Below are positions 63,206 through 64,000 of a stretch of 64,000 nt of DNA, piece after piece (the stretch's first letter is position 1; each line of letters opens with the position of its first letter). The position numbers were made by a program, and so were the translations under genes. The notes beneath the pieces were generated by a model. The model did no database searches. It saw nothing but the letters and a program-made list of their open reading frames with translations, and had not been told where the DNA came from. This DNA comes from Flavobacterium aeripolare (GTDB lineage: Bacteria; Bacteroidota; Bacteroidia; Flavobacteriales; Flavobacteriaceae): the NCBI RefSeq assembly GCF_013294025.1, contig NZ_JABSNL010000006.1, positions 62,001 through 126,000 on the forward strand, written 5' to 3'.

Positions 63206-64000
63206 ATGATGATTACTACTAGAAATACTTCTGTTTTTTGCACAGCAGTACTGTCTTTATTTTTTGTAAAATGTGTAAGCCAGAACAATATCAATGAAAC
63301 AAGTGGTAAAGCATTACTGCCGTTATCTGACCCTACAAATAAAGGGCAATGGATCTTAAATACCACTGTTAGTGATGAGTTTGATGCTCCTATATTAGAT
63401 GAGAATAAATGGTATGTCGTAGGGAAATTTAAAGATGGAAAACCAGAGTATAAACATCCTGACTTACCTAATAAGAAGGTATGGATAGGTCGTGCTCCTT
63501 CTCAATTTTCTGGAAATAATTACCGCTTAGAGAATGGCAAACTAATCTTAGAGACTAAATGGGAACCTGACTTCCCCTTCAGTAAAGACTTAGATAAACC
63601 ATGGGGGAAAGATAACACCAGAAGCAAATTTGAAAATCTTACAACCGCCTGTCTTATTGGGAGAAAATTTTTTCAATACGGCTATATGGAGATTAAAAGC
63701 AAAGCTGCTGATGCTGAGATTACCAGTGCTTTCTGGGCGATGGGTCAGGGTTTAGAGGTAGATATGTTTGAACATTTTGGAGATCACAGGCAGCCGAGTA
63801 AGTTAGCATTAGATAAAGAATTATGGTGGTCTATTCATGACTGGACTGTCAAAGGAAATAATAGTGTCTACACAGAGCATCATATTTTAGATTTTAGAGT
63901 AGCTGATGCTTTTCATACTTATGGTGTAGAGTGGGATCAAAACGGTATTAAATATTATATAGACGGGAAATTATTCACCGAAGCTTCGAAGGAAAAAATA
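63206..64000 (+). CDS. Glycoside hydrolase family 16 (agarase/porphyranase/carrageenase-like), 3' truncated
   Basis: The gene starts with tandem ATGs at 63206 and is open to the window end, giving 265 residues. A signal-like N-terminus ends near VKCVSQ; a lipoprotein is possible but the lipobox is not canonical. The GH16 fold follows, with SDEFDAPILDENKW near residue 60 and the catalytic motif EVDMFE (ExDxxE) near residue 190. The ExDxxE form with the beta-bulge occurs in marine galactanases such as beta-agarases, porphyranases and kappa-carrageenases, and also in laminarinases. Trp-rich neighbours (AFWAMGQG, WWSIHDWTVKG) favour a red-algal galactan. It lies 282 bp after the AraC gene. Confidence 0.88.
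   Translation, partial: MMITTRNTSVFCTAVLSLFFVKCVSQNNINETSGKALLPLSDPTNKGQWILNTTVSDEFDAPILDENKWYVVGKFKDGKPEYKHPDLPNKKVWIGRAPSQFSGNNYRLENGKLILETKWEPDFPFSKDLDKPWGKDNTRSKFENLTTACLIGRKFFQYGYMEIKSKAADAEITSAFWAMGQGLEVDMFEHFGDHRQPSKLALDKELWWSIHDWTVKGNNSVYTEHHILDFRVADAFHTYGVEWDQNGIKYYIDGKLFTEASKEKI

Noticed and set aside
1..64000. CRISPR arrays, tRNA or rRNA genes, insertion sequences, prophage
   Set aside because: No regularly spaced repeats, cloverleaf-like blocks, transposase or integrase genes, or phage structural genes were seen on either strand.

Overview
The window looks like a chromosomal segment of a marine, algae-associated member of the Flavobacteriaceae (phylum Bacteroidota). The DNA is AT-rich and Shine-Dalgarno sites are weak or absent. 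There is a SusC/SusD pair and a TamL/TamB pair, many lipoproteins carry a Bacteroidota-type signal, and some promoters resemble the TTTG/TAnnTTTG class. I see no rRNA, tRNA, CRISPR array, insertion sequence or prophage.

Layout. (1) 1-6030 is the distal half of an alginate utilisation locus: the tail of a surface lipoprotein-like gene, a PL7 alginate lyase, a GntR repressor with a perfect 18-bp operator, a hexuronate MFS transporter, an SDR-type DEH reductase, KDG kinase and KDPG aldolase. Together they carry alginate from cleavage to pyruvate and glyceraldehyde-3-phosphate. (2) 6534-11892 is a tight five-gene operon between two strong hairpins: egtB, a DUF427 gene, a glutathione-reductase-like flavoprotein, a BCCT betaine transporter and egtD. 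It is an ergothioneine-type thiohistidine locus with non-standard partners and no C-S lyase. (3) 12117-30445 is mainly housekeeping: sbcD-sbcC, an AI-2E family exporter, two MscS channels, DoxX, serine ammonia-lyase, tamL-tamB. (4) 30717-38516 holds a thioesterase, an unusual pair (a GCS/amidoligase-like protein and a papain-like protein), oxyR divergent from a secreted catalase plus ankyrin protein, and a metalloprotease lipoprotein. (5) 38620-46001 holds a class V aminotransferase, SelO, a lipid A acyltransferase-like gene, a rhomboid protease, a SIMPL protein, and a two-gene operon of a GntA/YqcI-YcgG heme N-hydroxylase-like protein and a DUF1989 protein. (6) 46110-52829 is an RND efflux operon with its TetR regulator, repeated TetR-type operators and an unlisted 37-residue membrane protein. 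(7) 53305-55484 holds an SF2 helicase and an orphan gene. (8) 56233 to the end is a polysaccharide utilisation locus: SusC, SusD, a small lipoprotein, an AraC regulator and a GH16 galactanase-like gene cut by the window edge.

Themes. Carbohydrate uptake genes occupy both ends. The middle is rich in redox and thiol functions (EgtB/EgtD, flavoprotein reductase, OxyR, catalase, SelO, class V PLP enzyme). The best candidates for undescribed biology are the egtB-DUF427-flavoprotein-BCCT-egtD operon, the GntA-like/DUF1989 pair, the GCS-like/papain-like pair, and the 37-residue membrane protein inside the RND operon. All functional calls come from reading motifs by eye; no database search was run.
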